From Tetrahymena thermophila SB210 (Eukaryota; Ciliophora; Oligohymenophorea; Hymenostomatida; Tetrahymenidae), in NCBI RefSeq assembly GCF_000189635.1, contig NW_002476534.1, positions 744,001 through 808,000 on the forward strand: a DNA stretch of 64,000 nt, read 5' to 3'. Of this stretch, positions 47,401 through 60,818 are shown piece by piece. Made by a program: the position numbers and the translations under genes. Each line of letters starts with the position of its first letter. Positions within the stretch are counted from its first letter, which is position 1. The notes under the pieces were generated by a model. That model was not told the DNA's origin and ran no database searches. It saw nothing but the letters and a program-made list of their open reading frames with translations.

Positions 47401-50400
47401 TTTTAAAAAATAAATTACTAATCGGATTTTGCATTGTAGCTATTTAAATAGTAGCAACATATTAAGAATTATTAATGGTAGCTTGCAATTAAATTTTATA
47501 AACTTTATTGCTAATCAAATTAGCTCCTTTTATTACTAAGGTAGATTGATTTTAAGTAACCCCATAGAAGAACTGAGTAGAGACTGTACTAGTTTCTTCA
47601 GGGAGAGTCCATAAATACGACTAAACTTGATATATTTAATCTATGACAGAGAAAAGTTTGTAGTCATTTACAAATCCATATACACCTGAAGTGTTTTCTT
47701 GCTAAATGGAAACACTAGGTATTGAATTGTAATAACAAGTCCAAGTTGAGCTATCTTTAGAGGTGTTTGGGACGTCACAAGTAGGTGAACAAGTGCCATT
47801 AAATAAGTATAAATTTGGAGCACAAGCAGTACACTATTTTAAGCAAGGAACACACACACTTTAATTGTTTATCACTCCCAACTAAAATCCTTTAGTAAAT
47901 ATTAAAATATTAATTTAAATTAATAAATATAACATAAATTCAGGTAATTAGTTGTATTTTAGTTATGATTTATACAATCTATTTATTTACTTATTGAATA
48001 TCCTCATTAATTAAGGAATTTTTCAAAAAATAAAAATATTTCAGCATTTAGATAACATTTTTTTGAAAAAAAATTAATTTTGTAAATTGTCTTTAATTGA
48101 TGAGAATACACAGACAGTATTTATTTATTTACGTTTAAGAGGAAAGATTAAATTTTTTCATAAAAAATTGATAAAAGATGATTTGAAATTATTTTTTATC
48201 AAAAAATAGATCAAAATAGGTTAAAAAAATGTTTTTCTTGATTACCTGGATCACAAGTTGGTTTACATACATTATAGAAGTCATGAACATGATAGAGAAG
48301 GTTACCAGAACAGGTCATGCAGTCAGTTGGAAGAGAGCTTTAACATGTAGAGCAGGACTGATGGCATTAGCTACATATTTAAATGCTTTCGTAATAATCT
48401 TTAAAATAACCTGCTGGACAATCCTATCTGCATTCGAAGTATGTCTGTTTATTAATTGAAAATAAATTCTAAGGACAATAAGATACACACATGTTAGCCA
48501 CATAATCTATAGAGGAGTATAAAGAAGGGCATGATTGTTGGCAGCTTTGTGTTATAGGATTTCTTAATGATCCTTAAGGGCATTGATCAACACACCCAAG
48601 ACCATTTATAAATGAATTTGGATTTGCACATTATACACAACTTGTGACACCATCTTGATTGACTTAACATTTTTTGCAGCTTCCTAAACAAGGAAGACCA
48701 CACTAAGTTTTAGCACTGTATTTTTAAATGAATTTTATTAGTTTTTTAGAATTCAAAAATGTTTGTTTTTACCTGTTTTGTGGGATTGCGCAAAAATAAC
48801 CAGGCATAGCAGTGCATTAAGAAGAGCACCCTGCTATTTTACCTTAATTTGAACCAGCATCACATGTTTCTTTTCCTCCAATTTTGTAGTTAATAATTGA
48901 AGAATCTCCACAAATTGTGTTGCACAATGAGCTTTTTCCTTAATCATTCGTACAGCTCCAACCAGATTCAATTTAGCATTAGGAATTGCAACCGTCATAG
49001 TTAGCGTTATTTCCATCATCACACTATTCATTTGCATCTCTAAATCCATCTCCACACACAGCTAACTTGCATCCTCCATAATTATTACTAAAGTAATTTA
49101 AGCTTTTGTCACATTAGCTGCATTAATAATTTAAAATATCTTATAGATTATTTGAAGCTACAGAAGCAGCTGACGGATTACATTGTAAACAACCCAATGG
49201 ACAAGCTATATTAAAAAAGTTAGAAAAAATAAAAACTATTATAATAAATTACTTTAGCATACTCTAATAGGCTACTAATTATTAGCATAGTAAGATTTTA
49301 CTGTAGTTATTCCTAAGGAATTTAATTCGCTTTAGGAACATGATTTTAAACATAATTAAAAAGAGTTTCCTTTCAAACTTGCATCATTAAGGTAAGGAGA
49401 TTTAATGATATTTGGATCTTAATATATAAGTGGAAAGATTAATGTGCCATCTTTACAGCCAGTGCATTTATTAGGATCGTCTTAGCACGAGGAACAAAGT
49501 GAACTACAAGCTTAAAATCAATAAACATAAATTAAAAATTAAAAAAAAAAAAAGTAAAATATTTTACTAAAGCAAGTTTGAGTGTTTTAATTAACATTAC
49601 TGTTAGCAGGACAGGTATTGACACAAATTTATTTGCTAAATTATATGCCTCCAACCGTTAGAGTATGAGGAGTAATCATAATATCTTAATTTTTTAATTT
49701 TTAAAATGAATTAATGAAATTTTTTAAATAAGTTTTAAATTTACATTTAAAGCTGCTATTTTGATTACAAGTTAAGCAATGGTTGGATTGGTACTAGCAT
49801 GTCTTACAGTTTGAGCTGCATTCTTTCAAAAATTTTTTTTAATTAAATAGAATGTTTGTTTAACTGAATTAATTTTATTAAAATTATAACAAAAAAAAAT
49901 AAAATAAAAATTTAAAAAAAAAGAACACAAAAACTAGCTTGATTTTAAATATATTTTTGTATTGGTGAATTATTTAAATAAAAAATCAATTTTATTTTTT
50001 GAATGAAATGTAAAAAAAGATAAAAAGGCTATAAGAAAAAAAGAAATATTTATGAAAAATAATAAAGGAAATTTACAATAGCATTTATCTCCTAAAGTGA
50101 TATCAGTTTTAGAGTAGTATCCATCAGGGCACTTATTGACACATATTGTAGCACCTTATTAATTTTAAAGATAGTAAGAGGGCATACATTAAATACAATT
50201 GTTTCCATATTAGTCATATAACTTGCAATTTGTAATAGGGATACATTAAAAATTTCCTGACTAAGTTTATTTTGCATACCCTGTGGGGCATTGTTAGTAG
50301 CATAATCCCGTGCGATAATCTAAAAAGTATCCGATTTTACACATCGAACACATCTTTGAAGTACAAAAACCGTTTTAAATAGTAAGGCACTAGCTTGCTC

Positions 50401-53400
50401 TTATGCAATTATCTTTGTCTTATATATCTTACTCGCTATAAAAACAGGAGTTTTGAGAATTCTAATTCTTCAAAGGAACATACTTTATAGACGGTGATTT
50501 ATCAAAGCAATACTATCTACAAATATTGTTTTCATCTAGAAAGTAACCTGGTTAACAACTTAAGCAAGCAGTATATGAAGAACATGTTAAACAATTTGTG
50601 TTACATTGCAAGCAAATACCAATATAATAAGTATCAGAATACAAATAATATCCATCTTAGCAAGTAAGTGCATAAATTATGTACGTCAAAGCGTTTTATT
50701 TACATGTTTTTGCATTATATAAAGAACCTTTATTACAAATTTCACATTTATTATAATAATAATATACTGGTGTACAATCATCATCATCAGGATAACTACA
50801 TCCCAATGGGACATAAATTGTATATATTTAAGGTGATAAAAAATAACTATCACTACATGTATCGCAATTATACACAAAAAAAGAGTCTGTTACACATGTT
50901 TTGCAATTAGGATTAATTACTGTAAAACTGCCGTCTTATGGCTATACATAACAATCTAAATTTTAAAAGTAAAAAGTGATATTAATAATTAAAAATTTAA
51001 TTTGAAAAAAGAAGATAGATTATAAAATTTCTTATTTATAAAAATATATTTTTCATTTTTAATTACTTTTTTATTTTAAATTTTCTAATTATTCTATTTG
51101 TTTTCCAACATTTTAAATGCTTAGCTTTTTGTTTTTTTCAAAAACACAAATATAATTTATGATAAAAAATAAAATCAGTTTTCTAAGTAAGTAAAAAAAT
51201 TAATATATTTAATAATTTCATATTATTGAATAACTACTATTTTAAATTAAAATTGATTGGTAACAAAAAATTTTTGGAATTTTAGGTTTAATTTTTTTAA
51301 CTGTGAATAAAAATATCAAAATAAAATTTAAAAATAAATTAATTTTTTTATTCTTCTTTTGACCTTTAAAATTTTAATTTGAGTAAGTCGATTTAAAACA
51401 AAAATATTGGTAATAAATATATTTTATTTTTATTGAAAGCAAATATGAAATTTTATCTACTTTAATATTCTAAAAATATAATTTTTAAACAAAATATTAA
51501 TATTAATAATAATATAATTACATGTGCAAACAGAACCGTTTGAAATATACCCGGGAGCACATATGCACCTTCCTGTAGGAGGATCTAATGCATAATTATT
51601 TGCTGAATCACATATTAAACATTAGCTTGAATTAGCACATGTTATACAATTACTGGTACATACTACATTTTCATATTAAAATTATTAATTTATAATAAAT
51701 AAAAATATTTTTTACATTAGCAGATATTGTTAATATCTGGTATGTATCCTGAATTGCAACTAGACTGGCAAAGAGTATATCCTGTATATGTATCATATTA
51801 TAAATAGTATTTAGCTGAAGGAGTGTTAACACAGGCTTAGCATTAATATAATGAAGTACATTAAGTACATTTTGGATCACATTCTGTTTTATAATATACC
51901 CATTTTAAAGATAACATAAATTAAAATTTGTATTTTACATATGCAAGAATTTCCTGAGGGGTAGAAGCCTGTGTAGCATGTATTCACGCAAGTTATTTAT
52001 AATGGACAACCCTAAGTAGTGCAGCTAGGGTTTCTATAAAATTATTGAAGATATTGTGAACCAGGGCAAGTTGTGCAAGTGTACTAATCAGAGCAAGTAT
52101 AACAGACTGAATTACACTCTATATAATGCAAATAATTTTTAAAATGATCTAAAATAGATCGAAATAAAATATTTACAATAGCAATTTGAGTTTGAAATGT
52201 TATCTTTATAGTATCCGACATCGCATGAGTAAACACATTTATTTTATTTTGGGTCTGGATAGTGTTAAAGTAGTAAGCCATTTGCGCAAACAATACATTG
52301 AGTTGGATAATTCTGGCAAGTCAGGCAAGAAGAATCACACTCTATATTTTAAAGTTGTTTATTTTATTGCTAAATATAAACTAATTAGATTAAAATGTTA
52401 CTTAAGCAAATATTTGTATTTATTTGAGTGTAATATCCGTTACTAAAATCACATGTGTAAACACATTGATTAGTGGAAGGTAGAAGGTACATTATATCAA
52501 AACAACTCGTGCAAGTTGTATTGTTATTTATGCAGTTTTAGCAAGGAAATTCACATGGATAGCATTTACCATCCTATCCTTTATAATATTCGTCGATACA
52601 AGTTGAGCAAATTTATGTGGCATCCGAACAAGTTTTGCAAGTACTATAACATTCTATCAATAATCTTTATTAAATTTATGATTTATATTTTATTTTATAA
52701 ATTACATTAGCACACACTACTCTTCCCATCAATTGACATTTACTTATAATATCCTGCTGGACACGTAGCAATACATGTGTTTTAATACAAACTTTGAGCA
52801 CTTGGGCATTTAATGCAATTAGAAGGACTGTCTTAGCATAATAAGCATGATGTACTGCATTCTTTTTATAAAGTAAAAAATAGTAAAAATAAGTTTATTC
52901 ACTTTTATTTATTTACATTCACAAGTTGGAACTCTCTGCAAAGTATTATTAATTGTAAAATTTCTATAGCTCATAAAATAACCATTGGCTAAATTGCAGC
53001 TTTAAGAACATTAGAAAGTCTGCAATAAATTTATTGTTAAAATATTAGGGCTTTTACACGAAGTACAGTTTGTTGCTAAGCTACTAGAGCAACTGTAACA
53101 GGTATTGTCGCAAGCTAATAATTAAAATTAATTTTCATTACAATTTAATTATTTTATAGTCATAAAATGATTTTTTTTTTAAGAATAGAATATCACTTAC
53201 AACACATTTTGAACAGGAATTTAATTGAAAATTTATTTGATAATAAATAATTTACGCTTGCACGAACCTGAAGTAGGATCCTAATAGCTTGTAATTTGAC
53301 AATTTTATGTACATATTTGAATAGGATTATTATTTGCATCAACTGAAGTCTATAAGAATAAATTTCCTAAGCAAGATAGACAGTTATTTGCTGAACCACT

Positions 53401-55584
53401 ACATTGATAGCAGCTAGAGCTACATGGCTAGCAATAGTTGTTAGCATCTCGATAAGTTGTAATTGGGTTGTTGCAACTATTTTTACATGTATACTTCCCT
53501 GGTATAGTTGGACTTATCAAATCTATAAATTAGCTTTTATTTGCACAACTAGTACAATTATATGATTAACCAAAGCATGAACTACATTCATGATTGCATT
53601 CTTTAATTAAATTAAAGAAATATAATTTTTAATCAACACTCATCTAAAATTAATAATGTTAATTTACATTAGCAAACGTTGTTTGTATCAACATATTCTC
53701 CTGAGGAGCAAGTTTTTTAACAGCTATTTTTATCTAGAACATAAGGATAAAAGCAGAGAGTACAGCTGGTTGCCGAACCAAAACAATCTTTACAAGAGCT
53801 ATCACATTTTGAGCAGCTACCACTATTCAAGTAATATCCTAACTAACAGCTAGAACACACAATAACATTTGATCCATTTCTTTGGCATTAGTTACAGTTA
53901 GGAACACCAAGATCTGAACAGCCTTTTTTTTATTTAAAATACATCTTGCTAAATAATAATAAAATTTGCGATCTATCATTTTAATTTATAAAATAAATTT
54001 TATTCTAACTATTATTAAAATCTTACTTTGACATTGTTAACCAGTTTGAAGCTTGTTTATAGGACATTTTGACAAACATAATCCACCTTAAATATCAAGG
54101 AGAAGAGATGGTTGACAACTAGTGCAGAACTATGAGCTATCTTTGCAAGTTAAGCAAGAATTTGAGCACTCTAAAATTTTAAAATAAAAAAATTATAAAA
54201 GTAAATTTGATGAAATACATATTTAATTTTACTTAAGTATTATTAGGAAGTCTTGTCAAAATAGTAACCATCAACAGATGTGCCTTATTAAACGCACTAA
54301 GACTAGGAACTGGAGGCTATTAACAGAGTAAATCCTGATTAACAAGAAGTGCATTATTAGCTGTTGAAACATTAATTGCAGTTACTACTACAACTATCAC
54401 AGGTGTTTGTTTGTTAATTTTAAAAATATCCTGTATTACATGTGCTTTAGCATATTCCAAAATTTTACCCAGAAATCATCTACAAAAATTTGTCTTTATA
54501 GCATGAAGTGCAGTAGTATGCGTTATTAACACAGCTTAAGCAACTTGAATTGCATGCTAATTTATTAAATAAAAATAATATTTAACTTCTAATACTTTTT
54601 ATTATATGTAACAAGGTATGTATTATGTATGATTGTAAGGTTTTTAATTCTTAAAATTTTACGTTAACATGTCTGATTTTAGTCTACATATGAAGTAAGA
54701 GGATTGTTGCAAAGTGTTTAACAAGTGTATTCTCCTTAAAAAGCAGGGTTTAAATTCAAATCAAGGTACAAAGTTTTAGACTAACAAGAAGTACAATTCG
54801 TTGCTGTTTTTGAACAAGTTTAGCAAGTAGTAGAGCATTAAACACATGAAGCTCCAATCTAAACATACCCTGGAGTATTTGCATCACATGGTGATAAACA
54901 ACTTAAACCGTTATTAGAGAGAGTAAAATTTGCTGCACATTGTTAACATTTCGAGTAGTCCGAAGAATATTATTAGCAGTTATTTATAACCTAATAACCT
55001 TTTTTAATTAATTAGTTAAAATTCATATTGTTTTTTATTATTAAAATTTTCCTTTAATTTAGATAGAAATTTATAAAAAGAATGAAGCAAATAAATTTTA
55101 CATTATAAGGAATTTTAAGAAAGTTAATAATTATTCAAACATGTTGAGCAACTAACTATGCTATTAGAATATGTGCATTTCCAGCAGTTTGCTATTGATG
55201 AACTGCAAGCTTTATTTAAATATTTATTTATTGTATATTTAAAATAATTATTATGCATAAAATATTATGGAGAGCTAAACTTTTTGTATTAATTAAGACA
55301 GATAAATTAATCAATTACATATGCAGGAAGTTTTATCACTATACTAATAGTCTTCGCATGATTTTACACATAGTTTTTATAGTTAAACCAAATAATCATT
55401 TTCACATTAAATACATAACTATGGATTATTTGGGTCGAGTGTTTTACAATTTTAGATCTAAGAATATACTTTTTATAAAAAAAATTATACAAATATATAT
55501 CCAAAAATAGATATTACCCTGCTAAATCAATAGTGCTCCTATTGAATAGATCAGCAAAATATATTTATTTCTTTTTATTATCAT
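44404..55584 (-). CDS. Polycystin-1/REJ-type protein with long Cys-rich ectodomain
   Basis: One gene of roughly 25 exons and about 2,600-2,800 aa; exact exon borders are not all resolved. Exon 1 (55518..55584) encodes a signal peptide (M-I-I-K-R-N-K-Y-I-L-L-I-Y-S-I-G-A-L-L-I) and splices in phase to exon 2, which begins at 55209. From there to about 47.8 kb every exon encodes Cys-rich modules of the C-x-x-C-x-x-x-x-x-C-x-x-C type, e.g. N-C-L-T-C-S-S-Y-T-A-C-L-S-C-Q-P-G-Y. A REJ-like Ser/Thr-rich region follows (about 47.8-46.1 kb). Then comes a GPS-like autocleavage motif near 45.45-45.38 kb (C-A-V-Y, then Y-Y-I-C-Q-C-S-T-F). C-terminal helices follow, including I-L-L-L-V-L-M-L-I-L-L and L-M-L-F-F-L-T-I-A-Q-Q. 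The stop is TGA at 44406..44404. The spliced exons across the two largest internal gaps (47.9-48.2 and 50.96-51.52 kb) stay in phase, so I treat it as one gene. A role as surface receptor or channel-associated protein is inferred. Confidence 0.72.
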
Positions 55585-57028
55585 TTTAGCTTACTTTCGC
55601 CTATAATATTATAACCTTTTAAACCAGTTTTATAAATGCTTTTTAAAAATTGTAGAGGTATTTTGATAAGAAATTATAAATATTATCCCAATTTTTTATT
55701 AAAAAAAATTAATTCATAATTCTTTAGATTCTATCTTACAAATCAAAAAAAATAATTAAAAACTGTAAATTCCAAATAAAATAAAAATATGTAGTAATAA
55801 CAATAATAATTAACAAATCATTAAAAGTCGATTTAATAAAAAGTATTCAATTTAAGACGCAGACACAAAAAATTTAATTTAAAGAAACGATATCATTTTA
55901 TATCAAACAAAAAAACTTTCAAAATATTTATTTTTACAACTTTTATATTTTCATTAGATTTATAATTATTTGATTGTTATTTATTTTATTTTTACCTTTT
56001 TTATCCAAAACATTATTAAAAATAAATAAAAAAAGTTAACCATAAATTAATTTACAATTTTATTTTAGCAGAGGTGACTGAAAATAATTTTTTAGTAAAA
56101 AAATCCTTGAAAAAGTAAAAAAATTGATTTTGGTTTATTATTTTTAACCTTTTTTATTTTCGTTATGTTATTTTTACAAAAATAGAATAAAAATAAATGT
56201 TGAAAAGTATTCAATTTTTAATCGATAAATTATAAATTAATCAATTTTAATCAACAAATTTATGAAAAAATCTAATTTAATTGAATCATGAAAAAAATAC
56301 AAGTTGAAATAAATCAATTTAATCAAAATTATATTTTTTTCTATTTTATGACATATGCCTGATCTATATTGAAAAACGATTAAAACTTTTTTTTATAGGA
56401 TATATTGTTTAAGTTAAATCATATAATAAAATACTCTTCGATCTTTGTTTTTTATTCAAAATTTAAATATTACAAATAATTTACGAATAAACATGTTTAT
56501 TAAGAATTAGAGTTCTATTTTACTCTAAATCCTTAAATAACTTAATGCTAAATCATAAAATATAGAAAAGTTGATAATTCATTTACATAATTGGAAAAAA
56601 ACAGATAATTAAATATGTAAAATAGACAGATAGATAGATAGATAAAATAGATAGGTAGATATTTAAAAAAAAATGCAATAGAGGTTTAAAGCTATTTTTG
56701 GTTTTAAGTCAAAATAGAATGCAATCAATCATGTTTTTAAAATTATTTTCACTAAGATGATTAAAAATGATATTTGCAAATAGAATAAACTAGATTTTTA
56801 GTAAGAAATTCATATGTAATAGATTGAGTGATTTATATTTATTTTTTAAATATTGAGTGTAAAATCTAATTTAAATGATTGAAATTATCACCTGAATTAT
56901 GCTTCTATAAGTAAAACATATTGCTTATCAACATCAGAACATAATATAAAAATATAACCAAAAATTTTTATTTTAAAAAAATAATTAAAAAATTATAGTT
57001 AGAGAAAGATATAAATAAATACACAAAT
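55585..57028. other. Divergent intergenic region
   Basis: This A/T-rich spacer lies between starts at 55584 (minus) and 57029 (plus). It contains a (gata) microsatellite near 56627-56660. No gene or RNA was supported. Confidence 0.6.
56627..56660. repeat. GATA-type microsatellite
   Basis: Short run of agat/gata units with interruptions, in intergenic DNA upstream of pseudokinase copy 1. Confidence 0.7.
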
Positions 57029-58516
57029 ATGAAAGCCTTAACAATCGAAAAATAAGCTGAAATCTTTGCTGCAGTAGGTATCAAATTAATCAAGCCTCTT
57101 TAAGAAGAGAAAATAGAAAATTTCATTCAAACATTTCCACTTAGGCTACGCTAAAGGGCAGAATAGATTAGCTCAGAAATCTCCGTATATGGATACAGGA
57201 TCATAAAGTTTATTTCCAAATGTAGAAATGGATTTGTTTTTGCAGCAAACAAAGGTAGGGTGAGATTTGCTATTAAAGCATAGCTAAACAGAGTAGAAAC
57301 TGATGACGGAGAAATTAACATGCTATTAAAAAATAGGGAACTTCCTGACAACTTAAAATTTTACAATAACCCATATATTCTCTCTTACATAGATAGCTTT
57401 GAGACAGTTGATTTCCATTACACAGTCACAGAAGAATGCAGATGCAACCTTTCTGACTTCATTAAATAGGTGAATATTAAATACAATGAAGATACACCTC
57501 TCTGTTTCAACAGATATGCCTTTTAGCTTTTGATTGCATTAAAACAGCTATAAACAGGACCCGAACATCCAAATTCAAGTAGATTTGTGAGTCATATAAG
57601 GCCAGAAGATATCTTGATAAATTACAACTCAGAAATTAGATTAAATCCTAATTTTGGAGAAAGCTAAGTAACACTAGGAATTATCCCTTTTTGTAATTCT
57701 CAGTTTAGCTCAAACTAAATGAATGTTAGTTGTATAAATAGATTTTCTGTTTCATATGCTCATTTACTTTTGTACATTAATGGTATGCAAGAAAAAGATA
57801 TTTTAACTAATTGGTTAAAATAATCATCATATAGGATGGGTTATAGAAGTGATGGACTCGACTCAGTTAGTTCAAGAATAATTTCAAACAAGCAAGAAAA
57901 TTACGAATAATTAAAAGATGTTTACAAACCAGATTCTGATTAAGGCAATTAAACTCTTGTTTTAAGGCTAAAGTAGAACTTAGATAGGATATGTGAATAG
58001 TACTACGTAGATAACTAAGGAGAAACAGTTTATGCTCTTGGTAAAGGAAAGTGCATCACTGCATAATAATATAATTAATTATATGAGCTATCCTAAGTTT
58101 AATGTTCTGAAGAATAGAAAGAATAAATAGGAGAATAATTAGATGAAGAAATGAATAGGATTGAAAAGAAATATAGAAGAATTCTTTTTGTTTAAGAGAT
58201 TTTAAATGCTGGTCAAAGTTAAAGATCTAGAAGATCTTCTACACAAAGAGACATAGAAAGATTAAAGTAAAAGCTTATTAATCTTTTAAAAAGCTTCTTT
58301 TCTATGTAATAAAAATTAGCTTAATTTGTAGAAAAGAAAAATAGATAGCTAAAATAAGCTGTTGTTAATGATGGAGGAGAAGATGAATAAAATTTAGAAG
58401 AGACATTAAGTAAATAACCATAACTAGTTTTTCTTAAATAAAATAGCGTTGAAGCATTAAATGCTCCTAAATTAAATCCTCTACCTATTATTGAAATGAA
58501 AGCTTATAAAGATTGA
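57029..58516 (+). CDS. Pseudokinase-like protein, tandem copy 1
   Basis: Single exon, 495 aa. Residues ~50-260 follow the order of a protein-kinase fold: Y-R-I-I-K-F-I-S-K-C-R-N-G-F-V-F as a degenerate P-loop, F-A-I-K with Lys83 (the VAIK lysine), N-P-Y-I-L-S-Y-I-D-S-F, and H-Y-T-V-T-E-E-C hinge. The catalytic-loop equivalent is V-S-H189-I-R-P-E-D194-I-L-I. The DFG equivalent is N208-F-G. The catalytic Asp is thus His, the following Asn is Asp, and the DFG Asp is Asn, so classical phosphotransfer is unlikely. The C-terminal ~200 residues are Lys/Glu/Gln-rich and helical. Two close paralogues follow in the same orientation. A regulatory or scaffold role is inferred. A strongly diverged active kinase is possible but would need an unusual mechanism. 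Confidence 0.72.
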
Positions 58517-59315
58517 TAAAATATGAAATAATAAATAAATATTATTTGTAATTTAACTAATTATTTTTATTAAAGTAAGTTTAATACATTTTTTATTCCA
58601 AACAAATATTTACATTTTTATTAATTTTAATATATTTTCTTAATAAATAAGACCAACCCTATATCTTAACCCCTAATTTTTAATATTTTGGTAAGTATTA
58701 ATTAAACCTGTAAAAAAACAGCGATATTTCTGTTAAAAATTATTAGGTTATAAATGAATCATTTCACTTCTATATTGTTTTTATATTGGTAGATATTAAA
58801 CAAATATCAAGAGATTTTTTATGTTTTGAATTCTATCTAATAAATAAATTTTTATGCTTTGAGGGTGCTGCTGATAATTAAATTTAATTTTAACTAAAAA
58901 GTTTTATTTAAATAAATAAATTTTATTTAGGAAATTATAAAAATAAATAAAATGTATCTTATGAATCTTATTGTTTAAATCTCAAAATTATTTGTTTAAA
59001 GTTTATTTTACTGTTTTAATAAATTTAATTAGAAAGTTGTTTTGAATTAATCCAATTGTGACTGACTAATTTTAAATTAATCAGTCAACAAAATTTTCAA
59101 ATTAATTTTCTTCTATTTTTAGTTATTTATGCAAATAATTAGGCATTCTGTTTTAATTTATTTCTTTATTTATTTATTATCCTTCATATATAAAAATATA
59201 ATTAATTATGTAATTATCAACATATGAAAAGAGAATAAACTAATAATTAATTAATTGTTTTACTGCTAAAAAACGATATTTAAAGTAAAGCAGAAAAGCC
59301 TAATCATAGTTTTAT
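58517..59315. other. Intergenic, upstream of pseudokinase copy 2
   Basis: This region is A/T-rich. From about 58720 to the start of copy 2 it resembles the DNA upstream of copy 3. Shared blocks include attaggttat, aaatatcaagagat, tgctgatgata or similar, aattatcaacat or similar, and aacgatatttaaa followed by aagcagaaaagc. The duplication unit therefore included the promoter. Confidence 0.6.
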
Positions 59316-59321
59316 ATGTAA

Positions 59322-60818
59322 ATGTATTCCTTAACAAAAGAAGTGTTTGGCGAAAGGTTCGCATCGTATGGCATTAAATTATTGAAACCACCTTAGGAAG
59401 AGAAAATACAAAATTTTATTTAAACCTTTCCAACCATTTTACAAAAAAGTGCTTAATAGGTTAACTAAGAAATCTTTAAATATGGATACAGAATCATCAA
59501 ATTTATTTCGAAGTGTAAAAATGGTTTTGTTTTTTCAGCAAATAAAGGAAGAGTCAGATTTGCAATCAAAGCAAGGTTTAATAGAATAGTTACAGAAAAT
59601 GGTGAAACCAACATGGTCGAAAAAAATAGAGAGCTACCTGACAACTTAAAATTTTACAATAATCCATTCATCTTATCCTACATTGAAAGTTTCGAAACTA
59701 ATGATTTCCACTACACAGTAACAGAAGAATGTCGATGCAACCTTTCAGATTTTATTAAGCAGGTAAACATTAAATAAAGCTCAGGTGTACATTACTGTTT
59801 TGATAGATATGCCTATTAACTTTTCTCAGCCCTTACTTATTTATCTATAGGTCCTGAGCACCCAAATTCTACTAGATTTGTAAGCCATATTAGACCAGAA
59901 GATGTTTTGATAAGCTATAATTCTGATTTTAAGCTAAATCCTAACTTTGGAGAAACTAAAGTAAATTTAGGAGTAGTTCCTTTTTGCAATTCATTCTACA
60001 GTGTAAACTAGAAGGTAGTTAGTTGTGTAGATAGATTTTCTATTTCATATGCCCATTTACTTTTGTATATGAATGGTATGTCAGAAAAAGATATTCTTAT
60101 AAATTGGTATGATCTATAAGAAAGTGAAGAATAAAGCAACAATAATATAGACAGTTTAAGTTAAAGTATTATTTCTGACAGATAAACTTCTTATGATAAT
60201 TTAATTGATGTATTTTAGCCATCAGCCGATCTAACTTATAGGGGATTACCCAAAACACAAAAATATAAACTTGATAATATATAGTAATAGCTTTATACAG
60301 AGAATGAAGGAGAAACAGTCTTTGCCCTTGGAAAAGGTAAATGTATTACTATATAGTAGTATACTTAAATATATGAGTATTGCTAAATTCAAATTTCTTA
60401 AGAGAGAGAGGATGAAATAGATAATGAACTATCAGAAGAAGTTCTCAGAATCGAAAAAAAACGTAAAAGAATACGTTATTTGTATGATATATTAGAAGTT
60501 AAAAAAAGGAGGTCTAGTAAATAGATGCATAGGCAATTAATAAAACTAGGCAGAAATCTTATAAAGTATATCAAAGCTTTCAATTCCTTAAAATCAAAGC
60601 TAGTTTAAAAGGTTGAGAGTAAAAATTAAGAATCTAAAAAAGAAAAAGAAGAAGAAGAAGATTAAGAATTAAAAGAAATAGCTAAACAAATAGAAGAAGA
60701 AGCTTTATAAAAATCTGAAAAAAAACTAAATTAAAATACTAATGATCCTAATTAACTTACACAAGAATAAATAGAGGAAATTTCAGCTAACTTTCATAAG
60801 TTAGCAATATTCAATTGA
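59322..60818 (+). CDS. Pseudokinase-like protein, tandem copy 2
   Basis: Single exon, 498 aa from ATG 59322. An in-frame ATG two codons earlier (59316) is equally possible and is also conserved in copy 3. It has the same layout as copy 1: Y-G-Y-R-I-I-K-F-I-S-K-C-K-N-G-F-V-F, F-A-I-K, F-H-Y-T-V-T-E-E-C-R-C-N-L-S-D-F, V-S-H-I-R-P-E-D-V-L-I and L-N-P-N-F-G-E, with the same losses of catalytic and DFG aspartates. The tail carries an E/K-rich stretch with a run of Glu near residue 445. It is closer to copy 3 than to copy 1 in both coding and upstream sequence. It ends with A-I-F-N then TGA. Confidence 0.72.

Noticed and set aside
50964-51520. Gene boundary inside the Cys-rich region
   Set aside because: The exons on both sides encode the same module type, and donor and acceptor phases match across the gap, so a long intron is simpler.
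55253-55510. 85-residue plus-strand ORF
   Set aside because: It lies in the proposed first intron of the minus-strand receptor-like gene, is A/T-driven, and has no upstream context or homology.
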